NCBI GenBank assembly: GCA_963933115.1
Contig: CAWVSL010000006.1
Location: forward strand, 1-64,000
Origin: JALJPB01 sp963933115
Lineage (GTDB): Bacteria; Pseudomonadota; Gammaproteobacteria; Enterobacterales; Alteromonadaceae
Direction of reading: 5' to 3'
Length of the DNA: 64,000 nt
A program made the translations under genes and the position numbers. A model generated the notes under the pieces. That model made no database searches, was not told the DNA's origin, and saw only the letters and a list, made by a program, of their open reading frames with translations. Shown here piece after piece: positions 1 through 7,976 of this stretch (the first letter of the stretch is position 1; each line of letters starts with the position of its first letter).

Positions 1-33
1 TCAAAACAGTCCGTTGGGTTGCCCCTTTGAACT

Positions 34-69
34 GGATGCGCATAATAGCGAGTTTATAAAAAGGGTCAA
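34..69 (-). promoter_or_regulatory. Strong sigma-70 promoter, stable-RNA type, pointing left
   Basis: On the minus strand a -35 box TTGACC (69-64) is followed after 16 nt by a -10 box TATTAT (47-42) and directly by a GCGC discriminator (41-38). This arrangement is typical of stringently controlled rRNA, tRNA and ribosomal protein promoters. Transcription would leave the window through position 1, so the gene it drives is not visible. The promoter is seen; the stable-RNA assignment is inferred from the discriminator. Confidence 0.6.
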
Positions 70-122
70 GCACTATTTCAGATATTAGTATCGTTCGGAT
101 AAATATTGAACTAAACGATTAG

Positions 123-151
123 TTAATGGACTAATGCAACTGTAGTATACT
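123..151 (+). promoter_or_regulatory. Candidate promoter of the repeat-protein gene
   Basis: A good -10 hexamer TATACT (146-151) lies 17 nt after a weak -35 TTAATG (123-128). Transcription would start near 157-159, right at the left edge of the LexA-type palindrome at 160-175. A repressor bound there would block promoter escape. Confidence 0.45.
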
Positions 152-159
152 TTTTAAGT

Positions 160-175
160 CTGTACATATGTACAG
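160..175. promoter_or_regulatory. Putative LexA (SOS) box
   Basis: CTGTACATATGTACAG is a perfect 16-bp palindrome. It fits the gammaproteobacterial LexA consensus CTGT-N8-ACAG, with an AT-rich core close to the E. coli form. It sits just downstream of the candidate promoter at 123-151 and 82 bp before the start codon at 258. It is the only such box I noticed in the window. The match is direct; LexA binding is inferred. Confidence 0.55.
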
Positions 176-257
176 GAGATATATCTTATCGATTAGTATA
201 TGTTAGATGTATATAAAATAAGCATGATAGAATTATAGATTACAATAGAGAGCATGA

Positions 258-995
258 ATGAGACTTTTTTTTATTCCTTTGCTTCTTTGTTGTCTTAGCA
301 CAGTTGTAATTGCGAAGGAATCCGCACCAAATAAACAAGAACAGTTGATTACCAAACTGCTAAACCAGCAAATTAGACAAAATATTTCAGTACAGCACAG
401 TGTTAGTGCATTATTAAAACGATACCCGGAAAAAGTGGAAGCTGTCGTTAAATCAGCAATTCATACTTACCCTAATAAATATAAACAAATTATGCTAGGT
501 GCTATTACAGCCGAACCTGCATTAATTTGCGATGTTGTTGAAATAATTATTCAAGCAGATGTTGCACCCAATGCAAAAGTAGTTGAAATTGCTATTCGCG
601 CTGAACCTGCTTATGCAAAGGAAATTGTCAAAATTGCAGCTCAACAAAACCCAGACGAGATTGCTAATATTGTTAGAATAGCTATTATCACAGAGCCTTT
701 TGTTGCTGACAGTATTATGGACGACTCTATGCTTAGTTATCCAGGGCAAATGCTTGAAATATTAACCGCAGCGATTAGTGCAATACCCAATCAAGTGACT
801 AGTTTAGTAACAGATACATTAGCATTATTTCCAGATAATGCCGATGAAGTTGTTTCTACAGCGGTGAATCAAAGTGAAGGGCATCATTCACGTGACATAG
901 TTAAGGCCGCAGTGGAGTCAGGTATTAGTGAAGGTTCAGCGATTGCAGCCGCAATAGAAGGCGGAGCTGATAAAGCTCTTTTTGCAACTAACTAA
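258..995 (+). CDS. Secreted protein of 15-residue helical repeats, unknown function
   Basis: A 245-residue protein with a typical Sec signal peptide (hydrophobic residues 3-18, probable cleavage after VVIA at 19). The rest is a regular alpha-helical repeat. Prolines occur at 57, 72, 87, 104, 117, 132, 147, 162, 177 and 192, almost always 15 apart, and each opens a unit like P-x(4)-eIVxxAIxaE. The pattern recalls HEAT or Sel1-type solenoids but is shorter, and I cannot assign it to a named family. Product would be periplasmic or secreted. The gene stands alone, with a LexA-type box and promoter upstream and an intrinsic terminator downstream, so it may be DNA-damage inducible. The start at 258 is preceded by a weak AGAG site; an out-of-frame ATG lies at 254. 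Confidence 0.8.
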   Translation: MRLFFIPLLLCCLSTVVIAKESAPNKQEQLITKLLNQQIRQNISVQHSVSALLKRYPEKVEAVVKSAIHTYPNKYKQIMLGAITAEPALICDVVEIIIQADVAPNAKVVEIAIRAEPAYAKEIVKIAAQQNPDEIANIVRIAIITEPFVADSIMDDSMLSYPGQMLEILTAAISAIPNQVTSLVTDTLALFPDNADEVVSTAVNQSEGHHSRDIVKAAVESGISEGSAIAAAIEGGADKALFATN

Positions 996-1046
996 TTTGT
1001 TAAACCCATTTTCTTTTCTATTATCGCAAACAAATATATTCTAATC

Positions 1047-1078
1047 ATAGTTTTGCCCTGATGGGCCTAACTATTTTT
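1047..1078 (+). terminator. Intrinsic terminator after the repeat-protein gene
   Basis: Arms ATAGTT (1047-1052) and AACTAT flank an inner GCCC-TGAT-GGGC hairpin, followed by five T (1074-1078). It lies 50 bp after the stop codon at 995. Confidence 0.75.
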
Positions 1079-1542
1079 GTCTCCAAGAATAATAGTTAGA
1101 TTACTAGTAACAAAATCTTAGCGATTATCACCGTACTAATCACCATAGCGGTAAAGCACAAAAGTTAATTTTTATTAACACGCTAGAAATATTAATTATC
1201 TGTATTCTTGAACATCCACCACCTTGAATTTAATAAATGAATGATTTACTACCTCTTCAAGTTTTCTTAATATAAATTTAACCTGCCAACATTATCAAAC
1301 TCCAGTTTATCCGACAAATAATTAGTTAACCTTTGATTAACAACCAATTAACAGTTGCACCAATACAGAGCATAAATTTTAGTTGGTGCACTTTCTTAAA
1401 AAATACAAATATATATTTTCATATAAAATAATAAAAACTCATTATTTTACAATGAATTAAAATAAAAGTCATGTGGTAGCTTTACTGGCACAAGACTTGA
1501 ACTATCTACTATACTTGTATTTTTCATTTACTTTGGATAATT
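1079..1542. other. Intergenic region upstream of the glucosylglycerate operon
   Basis: An AT-rich stretch with no open frame I can support. It should hold the operon promoter; a possible -10 TATACT lies at 1510-1515, but no convincing -35 is positioned for it. No recognised operator was found. Confidence 0.4.
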
Positions 1543-2424
1543 ATGCTTTCAGCCTTTATTAAACAACACAGTTTGCCTGAAGAATTCAAACGCACAGTAG
1601 ATCAGTATTACAAGCCACTAGCAGATCAAATATATTGTCGATTTACTAATAACCAGAAACCTTACTTTGTCGGTATAAATGGTAGTCAAGGGAGTGGTAA
1701 GTCTACATTAACAGATTTCATTGCTACGTATTTAACCACAAAATACCAATTAAATGTTCTGGTGATGTCTTTAGATGATTTTTATTTGACGGGTAAAAAA
1801 CGTAACAAACTAGCCAAAGATATCCACCCCTTATTAGCAACTAGAGGTGTTCCTGGTACACATGATGTCATTAAACTTAATCATATTCTAACTCAGCTAA
1901 AAGAAAATAAAACAGGGTTCTCTATTCAAAAATTTAACAAAGCTACTGATGAGCCATTTCCAGAAAGTCAGTGGCCAATTATTGAAAAACCTGCAGATAT
2001 TGTCTTATTGGAAGGTTGGTGCTGGGGTGTAAAATCTCAAACAACAGAACAATTGAGAGCACCGATTAATGAACTTGAATCTCAACATGATAGAACTGGT
2101 GTATGGCGAAACTATGTTAATCAACAACTTAAAAACGCTTATGAACCTTTATATGAAACAATGGATTTTTGGTTAGCACTGCAAGCTCCTTCATTCGATT
2201 GTGTCTATAAATGGCGTTTGGAACAAGAGCAAAAATTAAAAAAAACTAATATTGGCTTATTGAATTCAAAAATCATGTCTGCCGCTGGTATATTGAATTT
2301 TACCCAGTATTTTCAGCGCCTTAGTGTTCAGGGATGTAATACTATTTCGCAGTCCGCTGATGCTATTTGTTACTTAGATTACGATCGTCAAATTACCGAT
2401 ATGCTTATAGCGGATAGTGTATGA
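1543..2424 (+). CDS. D-glycerate 3-kinase, P-loop (plant GLYK) type
   Basis: A 293-residue P-loop kinase of the phosphoribulokinase/uridine kinase superfamily. The Walker A motif GSQGSGKS is at residues 47-54. LDDFYLTGKKR follows at about 86-96 and TRGVPGTHD, typical of GLYK-type glycerate kinases, at about 108-116. LLEGWCWG near 165 fits the Walker B region. Predicted reaction: D-glycerate + ATP to 3-phosphoglycerate + ADP in the cytoplasm. It is the first gene of a four-gene operon and its stop overlaps the next start (ATGA). In this setting it would return the glycerate freed by the phosphorylase at 4534-6297 to 3-phosphoglycerate, the acceptor used by the synthase at 3277-4509. Specificity is inferred from motifs and context. 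Confidence 0.85.
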   Translation: MLSAFIKQHSLPEEFKRTVDQYYKPLADQIYCRFTNNQKPYFVGINGSQGSGKSTLTDFIATYLTTKYQLNVLVMSLDDFYLTGKKRNKLAKDIHPLLATRGVPGTHDVIKLNHILTQLKENKTGFSIQKFNKATDEPFPESQWPIIEKPADIVLLEGWCWGVKSQTTEQLRAPINELESQHDRTGVWRNYVNQQLKNAYEPLYETMDFWLALQAPSFDCVYKWRLEQEQKLKKTNIGLLNSKIMSAAGILNFTQYFQRLSVQGCNTISQSADAICYLDYDRQITDMLIADSV

Positions 2425-3284
2425 AAACCTTGAAGACCATCATATTCACTGATCTTGATGGTACTCTTATCGACCATTTTACTTATCAATCGATTGCAGC
2501 CAATCAAACACTTAAGCAATTAAAGAATGCGAATATACCCGTCATTTTAAATACCAGTAAAACGTTAACTGAATTAGAGATAATTAATCTCGAGCTCAAG
2601 TTAACTGCCCCCTTTATTGTAGAAAATGGTGCCGCTGTTTACATCCCAACAAACACCTTCAAAATACAACCAGTAGATACGGTACATATTGGTAATTATT
2701 GGGTTAAATCATTTAGCTTACCAAGGCAACATTGGTTAGATTTATTATCCAAGCATGGGCAACAATTTAGTCAATATTATCAAGGATTTTCAACTTTATC
2801 TGAATCAGCATTATCCCAAGTAACGGGATTAAGTGAAGAAGCCGCTAAGCGGGCTAAACAAAGACAATATGCCGAGCCAATTCATTGGTTAGGCGATAAG
2901 TTAACAAAGGAAGCTTTTATAGACCATTTAATTAACTTAGGCGCCAATGTTGTCGAAGGTGGCCGGTTTATTCATGTCGGCGATCACTGTGATAAAGGCC
3001 AAGCGCTTATTTGGTTAACTGAACGATATCAGGAGCATTTTGATAACTGTACTATTTCCACTATTGCTTTAGGCGATGGGGAAAATGATGTTGCTATGCT
3101 GGAAGCAGCAGATATAGCTGTTCAAGTCCGCTCTCCCGTTCATGAATTTCCCAAGCTATCTCGTCAATATAAAACCACTCAAACACAATTATTTGGTCCA
3201 GAGGGTTGGACTGAAGCTATACAAAAAATTTTAGCTAACCAGCTAATTACATCTTTAATTAATTCTGAGGTAAACCATGGCTGA
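2421..3284 (+). CDS. Glucosyl/mannosyl-3-phosphoglycerate phosphatase, HAD-IIB (MpgP/YedP family)
   Basis: A 287-residue HAD hydrolase. The nucleophile motif DLDGT is at residues 11-15, a serine/threonine motif (LNTSKT) near 46, and the C-terminal GDGENDVAML motif with the metal-binding aspartates near 220. Cap segments and length fit the mannosyl-3-phosphoglycerate phosphatase family, which also dephosphorylates glucosyl-3-phosphoglycerate. Next to a GpgS-type synthase the substrate here is probably glucosyl-3-phosphoglycerate, giving glucosylglycerate. It overlaps the kinase by 4 nt and the synthase by 8 nt, indicating translational coupling. Confidence 0.85.
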   Translation: MKTLKTIIFTDLDGTLIDHFTYQSIAANQTLKQLKNANIPVILNTSKTLTELEIINLELKLTAPFIVENGAAVYIPTNTFKIQPVDTVHIGNYWVKSFSLPRQHWLDLLSKHGQQFSQYYQGFSTLSESALSQVTGLSEEAAKRAKQRQYAEPIHWLGDKLTKEAFIDHLINLGANVVEGGRFIHVGDHCDKGQALIWLTERYQEHFDNCTISTIALGDGENDVAMLEAADIAVQVRSPVHEFPKLSRQYKTTQTQLFGPEGWTEAIQKILANQLITSLINSEVNHG

Positions 3285-4509
3285 TTTTTATCAAAATGGA
3301 ACAGTAACAACGTTACACAATTTGGCTCAACGCGAGCCAGCAGATATGGCAGCTGAACTATTAACGTTTTCAAAGAAACGCTCACTAGGGCTTATACTCC
3401 CTTCCTTATTTTCAGAACTAGAAGGAAAAGCCTTACCTGATATTATTAGTAAAATTAAAGAAGTCGAGTATTTATCTGAAATTGTTATCGGCTTGGACAG
3501 AGCAGACCTAGCACAATACAAACACGCTTTAGCATTTTTTGGTGAACTACCTCAACACCACCGAGTATTGTGGAATGATGGTCCAAGACTGCAAGCGATA
3601 GATGCAAAATTACAAGCACTGGGTTTAGCGCCCAAAGAGCTAGGAAAAGGCCGTAATGTTTGGTATTGCATGGGTTATATTTTAGCCTCAGGTAAAGCTG
3701 ACTCTATTGCTTTGCATGACTGTGATATTTTGACTTATGAAAGAGAATTACTCGATCGGTTGCTCTACCCTGTAGCCAATCCATTATTTAATTATGAATT
3801 TTCAAAAGGCTTTTATGCTCGCGTTGCTGGAGGAAAAATTAATGGTCGGGTATCACGCTTATTGGTTACACCGTTAATTAAAGCATTAAAGAAGACGGTT
3901 GGGCATTGTGATTATCTAGAATACATGGACAGCTTTTTGTACCCTTTAGCCGGTGAGTTTTCTTTTCGTAGAGATGTGCTAAACGATATACGTATTCCAA
4001 GTGATTGGGGATTAGAAATTGGTGTATTGTCTGAGATGTACCGAAATTATTCACCAAACCGGATATGCCAAGTTGATATAGCATCAACCTATGATCATAA
4101 ACATCAAGATTTGTCTTTGGACAATTCCGCTGGTGGTCTATCAAAAATGTCGATTGATATTAGTAAAGCCTTTATTCGTAAATTAGCAACACAAGGTGAA
4201 ACCTTTACCACTGAAAAATTCAGAACATTAAAGGCTACTTACTATCGTATTGCTTTAGATTATGTTGAAACCTATCGAAATGACGCCATGATGAATGGAC
4301 TTAAACTCGATATTCATAATGAAGAAAAAGCCGTAGAAATGTTTGCTGAAAACATATTAACCGCAGGGAGCACTTTTTTAGAGCAACCGATGGAGACACC
4401 TTTCATTCCTTCTTGGAATCGTGTCGTTAGTGCTATCCCAGATATTCTTTCGCAATTAAAGGAAGCGGTTGAGTTAGATAATAAAGAATTTAGTCAATCT
4501 ATAGGTTAG
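3277..4509 (+). CDS. gpgS: Glucosyl-3-phosphoglycerate synthase, GT81 type
   Basis: A 410-residue retaining glycosyltransferase of GT-A fold. The metal/nucleotide-sugar motif DCD is at residues 148-150 (ALHDCDILTY). GRVSRLLVTPL at 190-200 and GEFSFRRD...RIPSDWGLEIGVLSE at about 226-252 are characteristic of GpgS. It should transfer glucose from an NDP-glucose to 3-phosphoglycerate, the committed step of glucosylglycerate synthesis. Mannosyl-3-phosphoglycerate synthases (GT55) lack this motif set, so glucose is the more likely sugar; the nucleotide donor cannot be told from sequence. An AGGT-type ribosome binding site (GAGGT) precedes the start inside the end of the phosphatase gene. Confidence 0.85.
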   Translation: MADFYQNGTVTTLHNLAQREPADMAAELLTFSKKRSLGLILPSLFSELEGKALPDIISKIKEVEYLSEIVIGLDRADLAQYKHALAFFGELPQHHRVLWNDGPRLQAIDAKLQALGLAPKELGKGRNVWYCMGYILASGKADSIALHDCDILTYERELLDRLLYPVANPLFNYEFSKGFYARVAGGKINGRVSRLLVTPLIKALKKTVGHCDYLEYMDSFLYPLAGEFSFRRDVLNDIRIPSDWGLEIGVLSEMYRNYSPNRICQVDIASTYDHKHQDLSLDNSAGGLSKMSIDISKAFIRKLATQGETFTTEKFRTLKATYYRIALDYVETYRNDAMMNGLKLDIHNEEKAVEMFAENILTAGSTFLEQPMETPFIPSWNRVVSAIPDILSQLKEAVELDNKEFSQSIG

Positions 4510-4533
4510 TCAGTACTGATGGCAGGTGAAATA

Positions 4534-6297
4534 ATGAACATGCAAGTTAATCAACTAAAAAACAAGCTCATTCAGCAGCTGTCGACCATTTATAAAGATG
4601 TTTCTCTTGAACAATCATTTGATCAGATTGCTCAAGCGCTTATTGATATTATGGGATTATCAAGCAAGGTAACCGAAATAAAACCTTTCACCAACTACTG
4701 GTCAGAAGAAGATATTATATTGATCACCTATGGCGATAGCATCCTCAAAGACGGTGAGCCGCCATTACAAACATTGAAGAATTTTTTAGACCACAATATT
4801 GAAAACACCATTAATAGCGTACACATTTTACCCTTTTTTCCTTACTGCTCTGATGATGGTTTTGCCGTCATTGATTATTCGTCGGTTAATGAGTCATTAG
4901 GCACATGGCAAGATATTGAGGAGATAAGTGAAGCATATCACCTGATGTCCGATCTTGTTATTAATCATTGCTCGAGCCGAAGTGCTTGGTTTGATAACTT
5001 TATTAAAGGTGAGGGACTCGGTAGCGATTTTTTCTTTACCGCACTGCCCGATGATAATTTATCTGATGTTGTTCGCCCACGAACATCTCCTCTACTTAAG
5101 GAAGTTGATACAGGTAAAGGAAAACAATTTGTCTGGTGTACCTTTAGCCACGATCAAGTCGACTTTGACTTTCGTAATCCCGAAGTATTAAAGGCATTTG
5201 CCTCAATTATCAGGCAGTACTTAGACATGGGGGTTAAAATATTCCGCTTAGATGCTATCGCTTTTTTGTGGAAAGTCGTTGGCACACAAAGTATCAATTT
5301 ACCTCAAACTCATGAAGTTGTGAGGTTATTGAGAACACTCATTGAGTCGACTGAATCAAATCCTATTATCATTACCGAAACCAATATACCAAATACCCAG
5401 AATCTTACTTATTTTGGTAATGCCAATGAAGCACACGGTATTTATAATTTTTCATTACCGCCATTACTCTTAAACACCCTGCTAACCGGTAACTGTTTAT
5501 ATTTAAAACGCTGGTTAATGAGTATGCCCCCTTCGCAGGATGGCACCATGTACTTTAATTTTATTGCCTCACATGACGGTATTGGTTTGCGTCCCGCAGA
5601 GGGTTTATTAAGTGAAAGCGAACTTGATAACTTAATAAGCACAGTAGAAAGTTTTGGTGGTAAAATTTCATGGCGAACCACTGATGATGGTATTCAAAAA
5701 GCCTATGAAATGAATATTTCACTTTATGATGCCATGCAAGGTACCATTAAAGGCAAAGATCAATGGAACTTTGAACGTTTTATTTGTGCTCACACAATAA
5801 TGTTTGGCCTTGAAGGTATACCTGGGATATATATTCACAGTTTATTGGGAACACAAAACGACTATCAAAAGTTATCAAACACTCACCATAATCGTTCTAT
5901 TAATCGGCGTCGTTGGCAAGAAAATGATTTAGAAGAAGCACTTAACAATAAAGACTTACATCATGGAAAAGTGCTTTCAACACTTAAGTCCTTATTAAAT
6001 ATTAGAATTAAGCAACCCGCATTTCATCCTAATGCCACCCAGTTCACCCTCCATTTAGGTTTACAATTATTTGGCTTTTGGCGTCAAAGTCACGATAGAA
6101 AACAAAGTATCTTTTGTGTGAGTAATATTACCAACCAACCCATGACATTACCGTTAAGTGAATTAAATTTAATCATTACAGAATCTTGGATTGAACTTAT
6201 CAGCAAAACAGTAATAACAGAATTATCTGAAGAAATAATATTAGCGCCTTATCAAACAGTTTGGATTTCTAATAAATCAAACCCCAGCCATCGATAA
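4534..6297 (+). CDS. GH13_18 phosphorylase, probably glucosylglycerate phosphorylase
   Basis: A sucrose-phosphorylase-like enzyme of about 590 residues. Counted from the upstream ATG at 4519, the three GH13 carboxylates are visible: nucleophile D245 in IFRLDAIAF, acid/base E287 in IIITETNIPN, and D353 in FIASHDGIG. TETN rather than the sucrose-phosphorylase form resembles glucosylglycerate phosphorylases. Predicted reaction: glucosylglycerate + phosphate to glucose 1-phosphate + D-glycerate. I chose 4534 because AGGTGA (4524-4529) sits 4 nt before it; the ATG at 4519 would add five residues. Last gene of the operon, 24 nt after gpgS. It allows phosphorolytic recovery of the osmolyte, with the kinase at 1543-2424 using the glycerate. 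Sucrose or glucosylglycerol phosphorylase activity is the alternative. Confidence 0.8.
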   Translation: MNMQVNQLKNKLIQQLSTIYKDVSLEQSFDQIAQALIDIMGLSSKVTEIKPFTNYWSEEDIILITYGDSILKDGEPPLQTLKNFLDHNIENTINSVHILPFFPYCSDDGFAVIDYSSVNESLGTWQDIEEISEAYHLMSDLVINHCSSRSAWFDNFIKGEGLGSDFFFTALPDDNLSDVVRPRTSPLLKEVDTGKGKQFVWCTFSHDQVDFDFRNPEVLKAFASIIRQYLDMGVKIFRLDAIAFLWKVVGTQSINLPQTHEVVRLLRTLIESTESNPIIITETNIPNTQNLTYFGNANEAHGIYNFSLPPLLLNTLLTGNCLYLKRWLMSMPPSQDGTMYFNFIASHDGIGLRPAEGLLSESELDNLISTVESFGGKISWRTTDDGIQKAYEMNISLYDAMQGTIKGKDQWNFERFICAHTIMFGLEGIPGIYIHSLLGTQNDYQKLSNTHHNRSINRRRWQENDLEEALNNKDLHHGKVLSTLKSLLNIRIKQPAFHPNATQFTLHLGLQLFGFWRQSHDRKQSIFCVSNITNQPMTLPLSELNLIITESWIELISKTVITELSEEIILAPYQTVWISNKSNPSHR

Positions 6298-6372
6298 AAC
6301 GAATAAAGGTCAAATTTTGACTTATTAAGATCCTTTAAGCCAACACTCTCGTATTAACAATATATATATTCA

Positions 6373-7077
6373 ATGTATTGGAAGTGCACCATTAACAACA
6401 AACACTATGATAGTGACAATTTATCCCAAATGGATAATCGTTACCGCGCTCAATTTATTAATAGTCTATCGGGCTTTAAGAGCGTAAACCTTATAGGCAC
6501 CCAAGATAAAAATGGCCAAAGCAATCTCGCCATTTTTAGTTCGGTTGTCCACCTTGGGGCTTCGCCAGCATTAGTAGGGTTTGTTATGCGCCCTGATAAT
6601 GGTTCACGACATACTCTCGATAATATCCTCAGCACAAAACATTACACCATCAACCAAGTATCTGCTGACTTTTACCGTGCTGCGCATCAAAGCTCGGCGG
6701 GCTATGCAAAAGAACAAAGTGAATTTATTCATGCTGGATTAAACGCCAGTTATATTGAGGATATAAATGCACCGTTTGTTAAAGAAAGTCGGGTAAAATA
6801 TGCGTTAACTTTAAGAGAAATACTACCTATATCACACAATAACACTCAATTTATTATTGGCGAAATAACAGATATAATTTGTGATGAAAAAGCAATTACT
6901 GACGATGGTTATATTGATATCGAAACACTTGAAACAGTGAGTGTATCGGGTTTAGACAGCTACCATACCAGTAAACGTCTTTCCCGATTAAGTTATGCAA
7001 AGCCGGATACGCAGACAACTGATATACCGTTGAATGGCTTAGTAGATATACTTACAGAAAATAGTGGTAAAAAATAA
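6373..7077 (+). CDS. Flavin reductase-like FMN-binding split-barrel protein
   Basis: A 234-residue protein of the flavin reductase-like (DIM6/NTAB) family. The FMN-binding region is recognisable at residues about 25-110: RAQFINSLSGFKSVNLIGT, then NLAIFSSVVHLGASPALVGFVMRPD and RHTLDNI. A later GEITDII segment is also typical. Likely a cytoplasmic NAD(P)H-dependent flavin reductase or an FMN-binding oxidoreductase; the substrate cannot be read from sequence. It begins 75 bp after the phosphorylase gene and abuts the DUF3429 gene, so it probably starts a second co-directional cluster (6373-8673). Confidence 0.75.
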   Translation: MYWKCTINNKHYDSDNLSQMDNRYRAQFINSLSGFKSVNLIGTQDKNGQSNLAIFSSVVHLGASPALVGFVMRPDNGSRHTLDNILSTKHYTINQVSADFYRAAHQSSAGYAKEQSEFIHAGLNASYIEDINAPFVKESRVKYALTLREILPISHNNTQFIIGEITDIICDEKAITDDGYIDIETLETVSVSGLDSYHTSKRLSRLSYAKPDTQTTDIPLNGLVDILTENSGKK

Positions 7078-7078
7078 A

Positions 7079-7510
7079 ATGAAAACTTGGCAGTGGTTAG
7101 GTTACTTAGGACTCATTCCCTTTGTAACTTGCTTGTGGTTATTCAACGCGCCTATTGATAGCGCGTTAAATCAGACTTTATTTAACCCACAACAAGCTTT
7201 TATTTTTTACAGTGCAATTATACTGAGTTTTTTAGCGGGTGCTTTGTGGCGAAAAGATACGCTTAGTCAGGATACTAAGATGCAAATTTTTAGTAATCTT
7301 TTGTGTTTATACGCCTTTGTTTGTCTGTTCATACCAACCTTTTACGCATTGATTTTTCTACCTATTGGCTATCTTAGTTTATTTTTAGTTGAACATAGGT
7401 TTTGTAACAATAAAGAACATGGCTATACCCACTCTTATTTCACCATGAGACTCATACTTTCAGTATTAGTTATATTGCTGCATGTAATAGCACTAGTGTC
7501 ATGGTTTTAA
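7079..7510 (+). CDS. DUF3429 family inner-membrane protein
   Basis: A hydrophobic protein of 143 residues with four or five predicted membrane segments (about residues 6-22, 40-57, 78-110, 124-143). The start WQWLGYLGLIPFV and the SFLAGALWR segment fit DUF3429. I prefer the ATG at 7079, immediately after the preceding stop, over an in-frame GTG at 7064. Function unknown; the family is often found with DUF393 and short-chain dehydrogenase genes in marine proteobacteria, as here. Confidence 0.7.
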   Translation: MKTWQWLGYLGLIPFVTCLWLFNAPIDSALNQTLFNPQQAFIFYSAIILSFLAGALWRKDTLSQDTKMQIFSNLLCLYAFVCLFIPTFYALIFLPIGYLSLFLVEHRFCNNKEHGYTHSYFTMRLILSVLVILLHVIALVSWF

Positions 7511-7538
7511 CCATCAATAAACTGATTAGGACAATAAA

Positions 7539-7976
7539 ATGACCAATAACACATTAACTATTTATTATGACGGTAATTGTCCATTATGCTCTTTGGAGAT
7601 GCAGAAGCTCAAACGCTATGATCATAAGGGGCTCATCGTTTTAGAAGATCTACACCAAGAGAATTTTGATACCTTATTCCCTCATGTAAATATTGATAAA
7701 GCCATGGCAATTTTGCATGGCCAATATCAAGGTAAGATGTTACTCGCTTTAGATGTAACCCATAGAGCATGGACACTCGTTGGTAAGGGAGCGCTAGTTG
7801 CACCCCTACAATTCCCTATCATTAAGCAAATTGCTCATGCTAGTTATTTACTTTTAGCAAAATATAGACACCCTATTTCTAATTATTTATACCAGCGCTT
7901 TGGTATAGGCTTAAAAACATGTGACCAAGGAACTTGTTATGACAAAGAAGACAACATTAATAATCGGCGCAAATAG
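7539..7976 (+). CDS. DUF393 (YuxK-type) thiol-disulfide oxidoreductase-like protein
   Basis: A 145-residue protein starting with the DUF393 signature YYDGNCPLCSLEMQKLKRYD, which carries a CxxC pair (residues 15 and 18) in a thioredoxin-like setting. The tail has another Cys pair (KTCDQGTCYD). The family is annotated as a predicted thiol-disulfide oxidoreductase, but its substrate is unknown. An AGGA ribosome binding site precedes the ATG. Its 3' end overlaps the SDR gene by 38 nt, so the two are probably co-translated. Confidence 0.75.
   Translation: MTNNTLTIYYDGNCPLCSLEMQKLKRYDHKGLIVLEDLHQENFDTLFPHVNIDKAMAILHGQYQGKMLLALDVTHRAWTLVGKGALVAPLQFPIIKQIAHASYLLLAKYRHPISNYLYQRFGIGLKTCDQGTCYDKEDNINNRRK

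Noticed and set aside
6301..6345. Possible terminator after the phosphorylase gene
   Set aside because: The dyad around GTCAAA/TTTGAC has almost no loop and is followed by no T tract.
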